From assembly GCF_027257955.1 (NCBI RefSeq), contig NZ_JANZNQ010000015.1:1-64000 (forward strand): DNA of 64,000 bases, read 5' to 3'. The translations under genes were made by a program, and so were the position numbers. Below, in pieces: positions 63,510-64,000 of the stretch (position 1 is its first letter; each line of letters begins with the position of its first letter). A model generated the notes under the pieces. It saw only the letters and a program-made list of their open reading frames with translations, was not told the origin of the DNA and searched no databases. The DNA is from Zhongshania aquatica. Its GTDB lineage: Bacteria > Pseudomonadota > Gammaproteobacteria > Pseudomonadales > Spongiibacteraceae.

Positions 63510-64000
63510 ATGACACTAACAACACGTGGCCAACTCTCCGATAAATTCGCGCAGTATCGCCAGCGACTTAGCGGTTCTGACCGTCCGGTGGTTGAGGGTC
63601 AGCTCAAGCGAGTGGTCGGCACGATGTTGGAAGCGGTGGGATGTAAAGCACCAGTAGGCGGATATTGCTTAGTTGAAGCTGCCGACGGTGAATGGTTAGA
63701 GACTGAAGTGGTGGGTTTTGCCACCGACAAAATTTTATTGATGCCCACAGGGGAATTGCGTGGCGTGATGCCAAATGCGCGGGTGATCCCTATTGAGAAG
63801 GGGTCAGATTTTCCCGTTGGCGACGGTCTACTTGGTCGTGTTTTAGACGGTGCCGCAAGACCGCTTGATGGCGGCGGGCCTCTGAAATGTACCCAGATGC
63901 GTTCAATTTCTGGGGTGCCAATCAATCCATTATTGCGTCAGCCAATACGTGAACCGCTAGACGTGGGAGTGCGCTCAATCAATTCACTGTTAACGGTTGG
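63510..64000 (+). CDS. fliI: Flagellum-specific ATP synthase FliI, N-terminal part (cut by window end)
   Basis: From ATG 63510 (MTLTTRGQLSDKFAQYRQRL) the frame is open to the window edge, about 163 residues. The beta-barrel N-terminal domain of F1-type export ATPases is visible (VVGFATDKILLMPTGELRGV, VGDGLLGRVLDGAARPLDGG, INPLLRQPIREPLDVGVRSI). The Walker A region should follow just outside. Position after fliH confirms it. Confidence 0.93.
   Translation, partial: MTLTTRGQLSDKFAQYRQRLSGSDRPVVEGQLKRVVGTMLEAVGCKAPVGGYCLVEAADGEWLETEVVGFATDKILLMPTGELRGVMPNARVIPIEKGSDFPVGDGLLGRVLDGAARPLDGGGPLKCTQMRSISGVPINPLLRQPIREPLDVGVRSINSLLTV

Overview
The window looks like chromosomal DNA of a motile, aerobic marine-type gammaproteobacterium. 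Codon usage, the Pseudomonas/Vibrio-like polar flagellar gene order with sigma54 and sigma28 promoters, the zwf-pgl-edd/eda Entner-Doudoroff set and the many lipid-degradation genes suggest a member of the Spongiibacteraceae/Cellvibrionales. That placement is inferred from gene content only; no rRNA or other marker gene is present.

Layout. 1-127: right end of an IS66-family insertion sequence. 330-677: a small secreted protein. 930-22013: a catabolic region. Its core is two divergent operons. One (minus) encodes a putidaredoxin-like ferredoxin, a P450cam-like P450, a DUF35 protein, an SCP-type thiolase/aldolase and a crotonase. The other (plus) encodes a GMC alcohol dehydrogenase, an acyl-CoA dehydrogenase, an aldehyde dehydrogenase and a second, large acyl-CoA dehydrogenase. 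Next come a TonB-dependent receptor, a DUF2889 protein, more acyl-CoA dehydrogenases, a TLP1-type thiolase-like protein, another aldehyde dehydrogenase and a TetR regulator. A consistent reading is uptake of a lipophilic, probably cyclic or branched (terpenoid/steroid-like) substrate, P450 hydroxylation, oxidation to aldehyde and acid, and side-chain or ring beta-oxidation ending in retro-aldol or thiolytic cleavage. The CoA ligase, ferredoxin reductase and 3-hydroxyacyl-CoA dehydrogenase are not in the window.

22640-28001: an accessory stretch with an NdpA-like nucleoid-associated protein, a ComFB-like protein, ArfB, a second TetR, an HSL-type hydrolase and an epoxide hydrolase. 28692-30131: a secreted protein made of PGLDALPIPG-type repeats around two copies of an unrecognised domain of about 75 residues. 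30428-33466: an HlyD/ABC-2 export system. 33592-38270: eda, then zwf-pgl-edd on the other strand. 38490-39086: a GNAT acetyltransferase.

39110-64000 (continuing off the end): flagellar genes. flgN, flgM and flgA are on the minus strand; flgBCDEFGHIJKL, fliC, flaG, fliD, fliS, a fliT-like gene, a fleQ-like gene, a small unknown gene, a fleR-like gene and fliEFGHI are on the plus strand. Good sigma54 (-24/-12) matches precede flgB, fliD and the small-gene/fleR operon, and good sigma28 matches precede flgM and fliC. Both sigma54 activators lack their N-terminal receiver-type domains, and the FleS sensor kinase normally found beside FleR is absent. A 58-74-residue unknown protein sits in its place, and its promoter position implies a revised start codon. 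This shortened regulatory circuit and the repeat protein are the most unusual items in the window.
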